DNA from: Fibrobacter sp. UWB10
Lineage (GTDB): Bacteria > Fibrobacterota > Fibrobacteria > Fibrobacterales > Fibrobacteraceae
Length of the DNA: 64,000 bases
Reading direction: 5' to 3'
Assembly: GCF_900182935.1 (NCBI RefSeq)
Contig: NZ_FXUE01000001.1
Coordinates: 806,001-870,000, forward strand
Under the pieces are notes generated by a model. That model made no database searches, was not told where the DNA came from, and was given only the letters and a program-made list of their open reading frames with translations. Below, in pieces: positions 14,786 to 23,351 of this stretch. How positions within the stretch are numbered: the stretch's first letter is position 1; every line of letters starts with the position of its first letter. A program made the position numbers and the translations under genes.

Positions 14786-16123
14786 TCATTCCAAAAACAT
14801 TGCCATGTAGTACGGCAGTGTAACCATCTTGCCAGCAACACCTATGTTGTTTTCGGAAAGCTTATAGCAAACCTTGGCTGCGTAGTTATCGTTATTCAAA
14901 ACGGTCTTTGCCGACTTGGAGCGTCCCGTTGTCGCCTTGACTTCAATAATGGCGAGTTCGCCGCCGACATTTTCTACAAAGTCAATTTCTAGCCCAGTAT
15001 CTTTGCGGAAGTAGAATAGTTTGCGACCTTGTTTAGAGAAACAATCTGCGATGATGTTCTCGTAGATGGCGCCTTTATAGAATCCCAGATCGCCGCTTAG
15101 AATCTTGGCCGCGGTGCCGCGTTCCAGCATGGCGACAAACAGGCCGGAATCCTGCACATAAATCTTAAACGTATTCTCGATCTTGTAGCCTTCAAGGGGT
15201 TCTGCGATGTTGGTCAGGTTGTGGCAAATGTTGATTATGCCGCAGTCGTAGAGCCATTGGATTGCGGTTTGGTAATTTTCGGAACGACCTTTCTTTTCTA
15301 GTTGCGAATAGACAAACTTGTTGTTTTCCTTCGCAAGTTGGGCGGGAATTGAATCAAAAACGCGATTGATGCGGCCAAGAAGCGTGCGGTCGATTTCCTC
15401 GTTTTCGTTCTCGTCAAGGTGCTTGCCAAAATCGTCCTTGTATTCTTCAAGAATGTCTTGCTGTTCCTGCCAAACGACGTTCATGTCGTTCGTCTCGACA
15501 AATCGAGAAACGACATAAGGGAGCCCGCCTACACAAAGGTATTCCTTGAAGTAGCGGAGCATGGCGTTGTGCGTCGCCTCGCTTACGGGTTCCTTTTTCG
15601 CGAAACATTCCTTCAGGTAACTGATGACATTTTCGTCGATTCCCTTCGCCCACAGGAATTCCTCGAAATCCATGGGTTTCATATAAATTATTCTTTCAAA
15701 ACCGGTTGGGACGCCTTTTCCCTTTTTACGGTTATACCCCTTAATACCAAGCAGGGATCCAGTACAGATGACATCGTAGCGACCGTCTTCCATAAAGGGC
15801 TTGATGCTGGCGCGGGCGTTTGCACATTCCTGAATTTCATCGAAGATGATGACGGTCTTGTTCTCGACAAAATGCACATTAGGAAAAAGCGCGGAAAGGT
15901 CTATGGTAATCCGACTCACGTTCAGGTCGCTGTCAAAGACTCGCTTTGCGTTTTCGTTTTCCTTAAAGTTGATATAGACGACGTTCTCGTAGTGGCTACG
16001 GGCGAATTCCAAAACGCTGGACGTTTTGCCAATTTGGCGCATACCCTTGACTACCAGGGCCTTCTTTTTCCCCCCTGAAGCCTTCCAATTTTCGAATTCT
16101 TTAAGGATTTTTCTCTTGAACAT
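14786..16123 (-). CDS. AAA-family ATP-binding protein with DUF4143
   Basis: 445 residues. Walker A GMRQIGKTS is at residues 27-35, the Walker B region VIIFDEIQE about residue 90, and a DUF4143-type C-terminal half follows with a nuclease-like segment (LEIDFVENVGGELAIIEVKA). Such proteins are common in accessory and defence-rich regions and are often lineage-variable. Their biochemical role is not established. The gene is convergent with hsdS and is preceded by three phased direct repeats. Confidence 0.85.
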   Translation of the reverse strand: MFKRKILKEFENWKASGGKKKALVVKGMRQIGKTSSVLEFARSHYENVVYINFKENENAKRVFDSDLNVSRITIDLSALFPNVHFVENKTVIIFDEIQECANARASIKPFMEDGRYDVICTGSLLGIKGYNRKKGKGVPTGFERIIYMKPMDFEEFLWAKGIDENVISYLKECFAKKEPVSEATHNAMLRYFKEYLCVGGLPYVVSRFVETNDMNVVWQEQQDILEEYKDDFGKHLDENENEEIDRTLLGRINRVFDSIPAQLAKENNKFVYSQLEKKGRSENYQTAIQWLYDCGIINICHNLTNIAEPLEGYKIENTFKIYVQDSGLFVAMLERGTAAKILSGDLGFYKGAIYENIIADCFSKQGRKLFYFRKDTGLEIDFVENVGGELAIIEVKATTGRSKSAKTVLNNDNYAAKVCYKLSENNIGVAGKMVTLPYYMAMFLE

Positions 16124-16137
16124 ATCCCAAAACTACA

Positions 16138-16218
16138 CTTTTCCAACCGAATCGTCAACACTTTAATGCACTTTTTCAACCGAATTAGTGCGTAAAAGGC
16201 GCGCTTTTTCCACCGAAA
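16138..16218 (-). promoter_or_regulatory. Three 15-bp direct repeats at exact 33-bp spacing
   Basis: CTTTTCCAACCGAAT at 16138, CTTTTTCAACCGAAT at 16171 and CTTTTTCCACCGAAA at 16204 begin exactly 33 bp apart, about three helical turns. They lie just upstream of the DUF4143 ATPase start at 16123, so iterated operator sites are likely. The sequence between them is not conserved. Confidence 0.55.
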
Positions 16219-16314
16219 AAAATGTAAAATTGCCGATTTTATGCAAATTTCGTCAATTTTAGTCAAATCTTCGGCTCCATCATAAAATCAATGACGTTCA
16301 TGGTTAAGACGGTG

Positions 16315-16455
16315 TTAGGAATTATTTTTGCATATTTTGCACTTTTTCGTTCGTACAGCAACCTCTTTTGCTGATATACGAGAGTTTTCTGAATCCATTT
16401 CTATTACTTTATGCTCGTTTATACCGACATTTGCACCGACATTTTCTCCGACATT
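16315..16455 (-). pseudogene. Remnant of an NVG-repeat regulator gene (3' fragment)
   Basis: The 46-codon open frame ending in TAA begins NVGENVGANVGINEHKVIE and continues NSRISAKEVAVR. This resembles the linker and winged-helix tail of AlbA-type ATP-binding regulators, in which NVGVNVG runs precede a helix-turn-helix. No start codon or upstream domain is present, and the end drifts away from the usual helix-turn-helix. I infer a decayed fragment. The rest of the 330-bp gap holds only the phased repeats. Confidence 0.35.
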
Positions 16456-16618
16456 ACAGCCCCTCAGCCTCTCTGGCCCACTGATCATCCAAATCGGGAT
16501 GTTCCTTGCGGAATCGCCTTAAGGCCTTATGGATTTCCCAATTCAGGTTCAAGCCCTCGGCTTGGCACTTGGGCTTCAACTCGTTGTAGAGTTCCTTTAC
16601 TTTTTCTTCGAGTGTCAT
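16454..16618 (-). CDS. Small hypothetical protein (54 aa)
   Basis: An ATG at 16618 follows AAAGGAG at ideal spacing and lies 13 bp after the stop of the 261-residue gene, so it is probably cotranscribed. The product starts MTLEEKVKELYNELKPKCQ, is charged, and looks helical and cytoplasmic. No family recognised. It was accepted because of the strong ribosome site and operon position. Confidence 0.6.
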   Translation of the reverse strand: MTLEEKVKELYNELKPKCQAEGLNLNWEIHKALRRFRKEHPDLDDQWAREAEGL

Positions 16619-16630
16619 AGTTTGCTCCTT

Positions 16631-17416
16631 TTAGTTGGTGCTGGATTCCTCGAATTCCTTCAGTCGCAATTCGTTGATCATCGTTTCGAGATTGCAGGGC
16701 GTGCCGTCGCCATGGAATTCGTCACCTGGCTTGGGATCTTTGTATTTCCCTTCGGCCACCTTCTTTTCGTGTTCCGTTTCGGCGAGAGTCCATTTGGCAA
16801 TAAAATTCCTCGCGACGGCCTCAACATCTTCGGAAAGATTTTTCTGCAAGTACCAGTAATAATTGCCAAAGCTGCGGTTGCCGACACGAGTTTCTTGCTT
16901 GCATTCGGGGCAAAATGCAGTCGCATGGGAACTGCCCGAGAGCGGTGAACCGGTAAAGCTGCGGATAAGGGCTGTGCAGCCGCATTTGCAGTCTACGCGG
17001 AACTGGTCGGTCTCCCAAACGCGCAGGAGTGTCGCGAGCCTGAGATTGACTCTGACGATACAGCCTGCGATGTTAAACGCCCTTGAAGTGAGCAGGGGGC
17101 CTACGTAGAGTCCGCCGCCCTTGATAGCGTAATGAACATCAATATTTGCGTAACGCGGTGTCGCAAGAATTTCGTCCCGGTGACGCATGATGAGGTCCAA
17201 GTTGTCAAACAGAAGCTTTTTCTTACGTTCAAAACTCTTTTCCTGGAGCTTACGCAATTCCTCTTGCTCCCAGGCTTCTTGTTCCATTTCGTCGCTAATC
17301 AGTTTCAGGCCTGCCGCCTGTCGCTTGAAAAAATCCTGGGCCGATTCGTGCCTATTATCCGGCTGCTTAGGGATAATGGGAAACGGCTTGGTATCGTCAA
17401 TTCTGATGGTTGCCAT
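16631..17416 (-). CDS. Hypothetical protein with Cys-rich (zinc-ribbon-like) motif
   Basis: 261 residues, no family recognised. The N-terminal third is charged and helical. A middle segment contains CKCGC and, about 36 residues on, CPEC, a pattern that could bind zinc. AAAGGAGG precedes the ATG at good spacing, so the gene is very likely real. It is the first gene of a two-gene unit with the 54-residue ORF downstream. Confidence 0.65.
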   Translation of the reverse strand: MATIRIDDTKPFPIIPKQPDNRHESAQDFFKRQAAGLKLISDEMEQEAWEQEELRKLQEKSFERKKKLLFDNLDLIMRHRDEILATPRYANIDVHYAIKGGGLYVGPLLTSRAFNIAGCIVRVNLRLATLLRVWETDQFRVDCKCGCTALIRSFTGSPLSGSSHATAFCPECKQETRVGNRSFGNYYWYLQKNLSEDVEAVARNFIAKWTLAETEHEKKVAEGKYKDPKPGDEFHGDGTPCNLETMINELRLKEFEESSTN

Positions 17417-17482
17417 AGGCGCCTCCTTTCTAGAGTCACCTATAAATATAGACTTAATTTAATGTCATAAAACGACAAAAAA

Positions 17483-18658
17483 CTAAACTTTTTCAGCAAA
17501 GCTAATCCCGAATGACTTGGGGATTACGATTTCCTTGTAGGCGTTCATCAGGTAGTCATCGGTCATGCCGGAGACATAGTCGGCGACAACGCGCGGCTTT
17601 GGGGTCATCCCTTTATATTCGGCGCTCATGGAATTGAACCAATGATTGATGCCGGTGACTTTTTTGTCGGAGCTGAGTTCTTCGAGGCATTCGGCCAGAA
17701 CGGCCCGGAACATCGTCTTGATCTTTTCATCTTGCGTGGACTTTTTCGGGTTCAGATAGATGTTCTTGTAGTTCCAATCTTTTAGGCGGTTCAACGCATC
17801 AAAAACTGACGGCGAAAAACTGAGCGTTTCCTTGTCGATGCTATTATTGACAAGGTCCTTAATCAGCGTGTCGACGATTTCGCCATTTTTGTTGCCAAGA
17901 ACTTCTGTGACTTCGCGGGGCAGGCTTTCGCGTTCCACCAGTTTCAAGATGATAGCATCTTCGATGTCGCGGCCAACGTATGCAATCACGTCCGAAATGC
18001 GCATAACGCAGCCTTCAAGCGTCATCGGGACCATGTCTTTCGATTTAAAAGTTCCCTTGAGGCTTTCGCGGTATTCCGTCAGCAATTTTTCGGGAGTCTT
18101 GTTGCGGTCGCAGCCGTAACTGTTCTGCAGGATTTCGCCGTTGTGGCAGATGATTCCGTCAAGCACTTGTGCGGTAAGGTTCAGGCCTTTTCCGTAGGCT
18201 TCGAGGTCATGAAAAAGTCTGAAACTTTGAACGTTATGTTCAAAAATGCCCGCGCCTTGTTCTTGCAGAAATGCCGAAATAATACGTTCGCCATCGTGGC
18301 CAAAAGGCGTGTGGCCAACATCGTGCCCTAACGAAATCGCTTCGATCAGGTCTTCGTTCAAATTCAAGAAACGCCCGATGGTTCTTGCGATTTTCGCCAC
18401 CAGCTGCACGTGAAGCACACGGTGCGTAATATGGTCATTTTCGACTAGGTAAAAAACTTGCGTCTTGTCGATGTAGCGGCTATAACAATAGGAATGGATA
18501 ATCTTGTCCGAATCGTGAAAAAAGTTCGGGCGGAGATCTGCAGGAGCCTCGTGAAAACGAATCGCTTGGGCAGACTTGCAAGCGTAAGGCGCAAGCAAAC
18601 TTTCCTTTTCGTTCAAGCGAGATTCAATGTGATTCTTTACAGCGGTATTCCATTCCAT
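17483..18658 (-). CDS. dgt: dGTP triphosphohydrolase-like protein
   Basis: 391 residues. The HD metal-binding signature GHDVGHTPFGHDGE is at residues 111-124, with an upstream HR (79-80) that completes the site. Family members cleave dNTPs, typically dGTP, to the nucleoside and triphosphate and so influence dNTP pools and sometimes phage resistance. GGAG precedes the ATG by 7 nt. It stands alone between a hypothetical operon and the TPR gene. Confidence 0.88.
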   Translation of the reverse strand: MEWNTAVKNHIESRLNEKESLLAPYACKSAQAIRFHEAPADLRPNFFHDSDKIIHSYCYSRYIDKTQVFYLVENDHITHRVLHVQLVAKIARTIGRFLNLNEDLIEAISLGHDVGHTPFGHDGERIISAFLQEQGAGIFEHNVQSFRLFHDLEAYGKGLNLTAQVLDGIICHNGEILQNSYGCDRNKTPEKLLTEYRESLKGTFKSKDMVPMTLEGCVMRISDVIAYVGRDIEDAIILKLVERESLPREVTEVLGNKNGEIVDTLIKDLVNNSIDKETLSFSPSVFDALNRLKDWNYKNIYLNPKKSTQDEKIKTMFRAVLAECLEELSSDKKVTGINHWFNSMSAEYKGMTPKPRVVADYVSGMTDDYLMNAYKEIVIPKSFGISFAEKV

Positions 18659-18721
18659 AGGGCAACTCCAGTTAAGGAGAATATAACAAACTTTCTCCCA
18701 GCCCTTAAGGAATTAGAATTT

Positions 18722-19903
18722 TTAGTGTCCTTTCTCAAATTCCAGAATATCAGCCTGCAAGGTGACATCGTCTGGGAAGTAGCTCTGGGCAGCACGCAAC
18801 AGGCGCAAGGCTTCGTCGTCGCGCTTTTGAGCATGGGCGTCGTAGGCCATGTTCTTGAAGCCGAAAACGGCTTCGGTGTTGCCCTGCTTTGCGGCAAGCT
18901 CGTAGGCGGATTCGGCGCGGTCGAGGAACTTAGCGTCGTAAGCTAGGTTCCCGAGGAAGATGGCTGCATCGCTAAAATCGGGTTTGATTTGCGTGAGGTT
19001 GTTGAGCACATCCATCGCGACAAAGGGCTTATTGTCTTCGGCGAGAACATCTGCGAGTTTGTACATGGTCGCCGGATCATCAGGGCGTACCCCCAGCGCT
19101 TCGCGGTAGGCGGCGGCGCTTTCTTCGTACTGTTTGTTCAGGCGGTAAACATCACCTAGGTAAACCAGGAAGTCGATTTCTTCGGGGTGGGCGGCATAGC
19201 CTTCGCGAATCACGGTCACAGCGCGTTCGAAATCGTTGAGCGAGATGTTCGCTTCGGAAAGCTGGTATACGATGCTAATGTCTTCTTTGTCGAGCTGGTA
19301 TGCCTTTTCGATGGCACGCAGGGCGCCGACCGCGTCGCCGGTTTTACTGTAGGCTTCGCCTAAGTAAAGCCAACCGGAAACATTTTCCGGTTCCAGTTTC
19401 AACGCGCGGTGATACGCCGCCACGCATTCCGGATACTGCTTGAGTCGAAAATACACGCTCGCCATGTTGAAGAGCGCGGGCGAAAAAGCCCCATTCGAAA
19501 AGTCAATCGCCTTGCGGTAAGTGGCGGCGGCTTCGGGCAAGTTTTCCAGCTGGTAATAGCTATTCGCGATGTTGAAACTGGTGGCGACGGGGTCGGCGCC
19601 GCGAGATTCAGCCTTGCGGTAAAGCGTAATAGCCTGCTTGAATTTTCCGTCGCGATAAAGGGCGTTCGCGCGTTCCATCAAATCATAAGAAGACTGCGCA
19701 GCAAAACAAGAGGCAACGAGAAAAAGCAAAACAGACGAGATATACGATACTTGGCGCTTCAGCGCCTTAGTAGAGTTATCCTCTATGATGAGACGAAAGA
19801 CGAGAGACGAGAGAGATGCAATACAAGAATCTCCCATCAAACTATTGTACTTACTTATCATTCCTTTCATCATCATTTTTAAACTCTTTGCGCAAAACGC
19901 CAT
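18722..19903 (-). CDS. TPR-repeat protein, last gene of the TonB2-like operon
   Basis: At least eight tetratricopeptide repeats fill residues 70-390 (for example GDAVGALRAIEKAYQLDKED). A hydrophobic stretch, VSYISSVLLFLVASCFAAQ, near residues 52-70 looks like a signal peptide ending at the repeat region. The frame extends about 50 residues upstream of it through a GACGAGA simple repeat, so the annotated start at 19903 is probably too early. A CTG at 19762 sits where initiation would make sense. Its position after exbB-exbD-tonB matches TPR genes of Vibrio/Shewanella TonB2 clusters. Confidence 0.75.
   Translation of the reverse strand: MAFCAKSLKMMMKGMISKYNSLMGDSCIASLSSLVFRLIIEDNSTKALKRQVSYISSVLLFLVASCFAAQSSYDLMERANALYRDGKFKQAITLYRKAESRGADPVATSFNIANSYYQLENLPEAAATYRKAIDFSNGAFSPALFNMASVYFRLKQYPECVAAYHRALKLEPENVSGWLYLGEAYSKTGDAVGALRAIEKAYQLDKEDISIVYQLSEANISLNDFERAVTVIREGYAAHPEEIDFLVYLGDVYRLNKQYEESAAAYREALGVRPDDPATMYKLADVLAEDNKPFVAMDVLNNLTQIKPDFSDAAIFLGNLAYDAKFLDRAESAYELAAKQGNTEAVFGFKNMAYDAHAQKRDDEALRLLRAAQSYFPDDVTLQADILEFEKGH
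19791..19815 (+). repeat. GACGAGA-type simple repeat
   Basis: AGACGAAAGACGAGAGACG plus further GAGA units. The same pattern appears inverted at 23312-23343 and degenerate at 19911-19954. Here it lies in the uncertain 5' part of the TPR frame. Confidence 0.6.
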
Positions 19904-19910
19904 TATAATT

Positions 19911-19954
19911 CTTTCGTCTCTAGTCTGTAGGACCGTAGGTCCGTTCTCTCGTCT
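19911..19954. repeat. Degenerate TCTCGTC repeat with embedded hairpin
   Basis: CTTTCGTCTCTAGTCTG is followed by the inverted repeat GGACC-GTA-GGTCC and TTCTCTCGTCT, between the tonB stop and the TPR gene. It may act as a spacer or processing hairpin within the operon. Confidence 0.5.
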
Positions 19955-19957
19955 AAA

Positions 19958-20605
19958 TCAGTCCCTAAACTTCACTTCGAACGGTTGTTCCATACCACAG
20001 AAGGCCACAGGCTTGCCCGCTTTTTCGGCAGGAGTAAACGTCATGCGACCAAGAGCCTCACGACCCGCCTGCGCAAGGCCAGAACCGGCAGGAGATTCTT
20101 CAAGCACTTTGATATCGTAAGCCTTGCCGCTTACATCCACGCAAAAACTCAAGCGGAGCGTCGCATCAATTTCGTTATCACGAATCTTGGGCGGCACCTG
20201 GAAATTCGCCATGCTGCGGCTTTCGGGCTTCTTATCCACATCGCCCTTTTCCGTCGAGAGCGCACCGCCGCGGAAATCGGCCACCAGGTCGCGGCTTACG
20301 GCAGCGCCGCCGTTACCCGAAGCAGCACCCAAGTTCATTGCAAAACGCGGGCCAGCCTTGGGCGAGCGAGAATTCGACTTCATGCGATTCGGCTTGCGAG
20401 CGGGCTTTTTCTTTTCAACCTTTTTCTCGACTTCGTCAACCTTCTTGATTGCGATTTCGGTCTTGTTGTATTTCTTTTCGTGAAATACTTTGCCCGTCAG
20501 GAACAAGTTCGCCATCGTCACCGAGAACACGAGAAGCATACTCGCGAGAATCGCCGCAAGCAAAATGCTAAAACGCTTCACTATTTTTTTCAAATATCTA
20601 AACAT
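19958..20605 (-). CDS. tonB: TonB-like energy transducer
   Basis: 215 residues from the ATG at 20605. One N-terminal membrane anchor (ILLAAILASMLLVFSVTMA) is followed by a Lys/Glu-rich periplasmic linker (VDEVEKKVEKKKPARK). A C-terminal TonB/AgmX-type domain follows, with ATLRLSFCVDVSGKAYDIKV. TonB carries energy from ExbB/ExbD to outer-membrane receptors. A longer frame to 20722 runs through an interspersed repeat and into exbD and is not credible. Confidence 0.85.
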   Translation of the reverse strand: MFRYLKKIVKRFSILLAAILASMLLVFSVTMANLFLTGKVFHEKKYNKTEIAIKKVDEVEKKVEKKKPARKPNRMKSNSRSPKAGPRFAMNLGAASGNGGAAVSRDLVADFRGGALSTEKGDVDKKPESRSMANFQVPPKIRDNEIDATLRLSFCVDVSGKAYDIKVLEESPAGSGLAQAGREALGRMTFTPAEKAGKPVAFCGMEQPFEVKFRD

Positions 20606-20627
20606 ACTATCAAAAAAATTCTTACCT

Positions 20628-20664
20628 AGATCCTTCGACGCGCTCCGCTTGCTCAGGATGACAC
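20628..20664. repeat. Interspersed GATCCTTCGAC...AGGATGAC repeat
   Basis: GATCCTTCGACGCGCTCCGC is followed by TTGCTCAGGATGACA. It is an imperfect palindrome with arms ATCCT/AGGAT, in the 65-bp gap between exbD and tonB. Similar sequences occur as dispersed repeats in many gut bacteria (recalled, not searched). Confidence 0.5.
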
Positions 20665-20670
20665 TACGTG

Positions 20671-21075
20671 TCACTCCGCCTGAGCCGCAATCGAAACCTT
20701 TTTCACTCCGGCCAAGTTGCACATGTCAATCACCTGTACCAACACGCCCGTTTCAGCGCCCTTGTCGGCAATCACCACCGCTTCACGATCCGGCGCCTTT
20801 GCAAGCGACTGCTTCAAGATATCCTGCAAACTCGCCAAGTCCACCTGACGTTCGTTCATGTGAATCGTGCCTTCGCGCGTAATGGCAATCAGCAAGTTCT
20901 CTTTTTCGAGCTGGCTTGCAGACTGTGCCTGCGGCTTAGTCACATCCACACCCGTTTCACGCGTAAACGAAGACGTCACCACAAAGAAAATGAGCAAGAT
21001 GAACACGATATCCATCAGCGGGCCCATTTCGATGCCCATGTCTTTCTGCTTTCTTCTCGGCAAATTGAATTCCAT
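20671..21075 (-). CDS. exbD: ExbD/TolR-family proton-channel protein
   Basis: 134 residues. A single membrane helix, MDIVFILLIFFVVTSSF near residues 20-36, carries the conserved Asp that conducts protons, followed by a periplasmic domain. It sits 2 bp after exbB and before tonB. Together with ExbB it forms the inner-membrane motor that energises TonB. Confidence 0.92.
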   Translation of the reverse strand: MEFNLPRRKQKDMGIEMGPLMDIVFILLIFFVVTSSFTRETGVDVTKPQAQSASQLEKENLLIAITREGTIHMNERQVDLASLQDILKQSLAKAPDREAVVIADKGAETGVLVQVIDMCNLAGVKKVSIAAQAE

Positions 21076-21077
21076 AA

Positions 21078-21761
21078 CTAGCCTTCAGCCTTTTCCACAA
21101 AATAGTTTTCAATCACAGTCGCGCCGAGTTCCATCTTCTGGCGCAAAATTTCAACACGTTCATCCAGGCGCTGTTTCAAAAGCGTGAGCGGGAATGCCAC
21201 AAGCAAGCCACTCTGCGTCGAGATCAACGCTTCGGAAATGCCATCAGCCATGAGCACCGGGTTCTGGTTTCCGTAAAGCGTAATCACTTCAAAGGTCGAG
21301 ACCATGCCCGTCACGGTTCCAAGCAAACCCAGGAGCGGTGCGGCCGAGGCCATCACAGACACAATGTGGTTTCCTTGCTCCATGTAGCGCACCGTCTTGG
21401 CAAGGCGCACTTGCATGTAGTCGCGGAACCCTTCAGGATTGTTCTGCGCCACATTGATCGCTTCGCTCAGTTCGCGGCCCAAAAGTCCACCACGCTTGCG
21501 GAGCCTGCGCAACGCCTTTTCGACGCTCGGGGGTTCAGCATTCTTTTCGTATTCTTCGTTACCACCGTTCAAATCAAGACGCATGCGCTTGATGACCCTG
21601 TGAATGTCGGCGCGGAAGAAGTCACTCCCGATGCGGAACCAGCTCGAAAACAGGAAGTAGAATCCGATAACGCCTGCCAAGAGGATCGGGAGCATGACCA
21701 CGCCGCCCGCCTGGTAAGTGTTCTGCAGAGACTCCAGGAATATGTAATGGGTGTTAGACAT
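21078..21761 (-). CDS. exbB: MotA/TolQ/ExbB proton-channel protein
   Basis: 227 residues with the ExbB/TolQ topology. An N-terminal helix (VVMLPILLAGVIGFYFLF) is followed by a cytoplasmic loop and two C-terminal helices, including AAPLLGLLGTVTGMVSTFEV, the family signature. It lies between ttpC-like and exbD genes, separated by a few bases from each. Confidence 0.92.
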   Translation of the reverse strand: MSNTHYIFLESLQNTYQAGGVVMLPILLAGVIGFYFLFSSWFRIGSDFFRADIHRVIKRMRLDLNGGNEEYEKNAEPPSVEKALRRLRKRGGLLGRELSEAINVAQNNPEGFRDYMQVRLAKTVRYMEQGNHIVSVMASAAPLLGLLGTVTGMVSTFEVITLYGNQNPVLMADGISEALISTQSGLLVAFPLTLLKQRLDERVEILRQKMELGATVIENYFVEKAEG

Positions 21762-21767
21762 GCCCGC

Positions 21768-23351
21768 TTACGCTTCCTTCCCGAAAATTCTGTTCAACAG
21801 CGAGGTACTCTGCACATACATTTCACTCGTGACCTTTTCTATCTTTTCGCTCAAAAGGCCGTGCAAAATCATCACCGGAATGGCAATCACAAGGCCCGTT
21901 TCCGTCGTCACCAAGGCTTCGGAAATACCGCCAGCCAAAACGCGTGCGTCGTTCGTGCCGACTTCGGTAATCACGGTAAAGAGCGTAATGATACCGGTCA
22001 CCGTACCGAGCAAGCCAAGCAGCGGAGCAATCGTACCCATGGCAGCCAACAGGCCCATGCGGCGTTCCAATTTCGGCTGTTCACGGAGCATCGCTTCTTG
22101 CAGCGAGCGTTCCGCATCTTCGCGCTTATCGCGGGCACGGTTCAGCACTGCAAACAGCACCAGCGAAAGACTCGTTTCCTTTTTCAGGCAAAGGTTTGCG
22201 GCGTCTTCGTAACGGGATTCCTTGACAAGCGCATTCAGCTTTTTCAGGAAGCGACGGCCCAAATGTCCGCGGAAAGTCAGCACCAAGAAGCGTTCCAAGC
22301 AAAGGAGTAAGGCAAAAATTGCCACCAGCATGAGCGGATACATCACGATACCGCCCTTCTTGAAGAACTCCTTGAACTGTTCAGTCATCGTGAGTTCCTT
22401 GGTATCGGTAATCGCATTCTTGATTGCCTTATTCTGGAGCACATCCAGCGGAATCACGACAGTCGGAGCAGCGCTTTCGCCTGCGGAACCCGCCTGCACC
22501 ACGGCCTGCTTTACGTTACCAGCCATTTCAGGCGGGAGCGTAGCATTCCATTCAAACACCTTACCCTGCAAGGCGCCAGAGCGGAGCAATGCCTGCACAT
22601 CGCCGTTGTCCTGCGCCACTTCGCCGAGGAACACGGTGCCCAAGCGCAAACGATTCACGTTCACATCGGGGCGACTCCCCACCTGTGAAGTTTCGCGGCC
22701 GTAAGACTGCGTGTACGTCAGTTCATGACGGATCAGCAAATCATCCATGTAGCTCTGCACCGCACCAATCGTATTCGGCGTTGCCTTTTCGGCTTCGTTA
22801 GAAGCTTGTTTCAGGCGAATCAAGCGACCATTCATGCCCACCGGGTAATCACCCATGGCATCGCCAAGCGTCTTGTCGATCGAAAGTTTCACCTGCGTAT
22901 TCAATGCATCGTAGGCCGATTCTTCGGACTGAGCCTTTTCTTCAGCTTCTTCGGTCAAGCTCTTGCTTGCCGCGACTTCTTCACTCACGCGGCCAAGATC
23001 TGTCGAAAGCTTGGAATAGCGGGCATCCAGTTCGCGCGAGGCGGCCTGGTGTTCTTCGGTCAGCTGGGATTCGGCATAACGCTTGCGCCAGTGTTCGGCT
23101 TCAAGCTTTTCAAGCGAATCGGCCTTCTGCAGGCGAATGCGAGTCAAAGCCTCTACTTCGCGCTGCAAGTTGCGAACTTCTTCAGTCTGCAGGGAATCCT
23201 TGATTCGAGCCTGGTCTTCGGCAGAGGCCTTGCTTTCGCCCGAACCCGACCACGGCCACGCAAAAGCAGAAGAGGCACACAGCAACAGGGCGACAAAAAA
23301 TCCCTTAAACACTCTCTCGTCTCTCGTCTCTCGTCTTTCGTCTAATCTCAT
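21768..23351 (-). CDS. TtpC-like MotA/TolQ/ExbB protein with coiled-coil N-terminus
   Basis: 527 residues. A signal peptide leads into a long coiled coil (about residues 35-170) and then a TolQ/ExbB domain whose signature is LLAAMGTIAPLLGLLGTVTG. This layout matches TtpC of TonB2 systems, a protein needed in Vibrio for TonB2-dependent iron uptake. The ATG at 23351 overlaps the upstream stop as ATGA. Residues 2-13 (RLDERRETRDER) are encoded by a simple repeat. A GTG at 23312 just after the repeat would give a more usual signal peptide. Confidence 0.87.
   Translation of the reverse strand: MRLDERRETRDERVFKGFFVALLLCASSAFAWPWSGSGESKASAEDQARIKDSLQTEEVRNLQREVEALTRIRLQKADSLEKLEAEHWRKRYAESQLTEEHQAASRELDARYSKLSTDLGRVSEEVAASKSLTEEAEEKAQSEESAYDALNTQVKLSIDKTLGDAMGDYPVGMNGRLIRLKQASNEAEKATPNTIGAVQSYMDDLLIRHELTYTQSYGRETSQVGSRPDVNVNRLRLGTVFLGEVAQDNGDVQALLRSGALQGKVFEWNATLPPEMAGNVKQAVVQAGSAGESAAPTVVIPLDVLQNKAIKNAITDTKELTMTEQFKEFFKKGGIVMYPLMLVAIFALLLCLERFLVLTFRGHLGRRFLKKLNALVKESRYEDAANLCLKKETSLSLVLFAVLNRARDKREDAERSLQEAMLREQPKLERRMGLLAAMGTIAPLLGLLGTVTGIITLFTVITEVGTNDARVLAGGISEALVTTETGLVIAIPVMILHGLLSEKIEKVTSEMYVQSTSLLNRIFGKEA
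23312..23343 (-). repeat. GACGAGA-type simple repeat at the start of the ttpC-like gene
   Basis: CTCTCGTCTCTCGTCTCTCG and flanking units on the plus strand. The sequence matches, in inverse orientation, the repeat at 19791-19815. It encodes a highly charged extension before the signal peptide. Confidence 0.6.

Noticed and set aside
16138-16218. Short CRISPR array
   Set aside because: Only three 15-bp units with imperfect identity, 18-nt gaps, no cas genes, and placement in a promoter.
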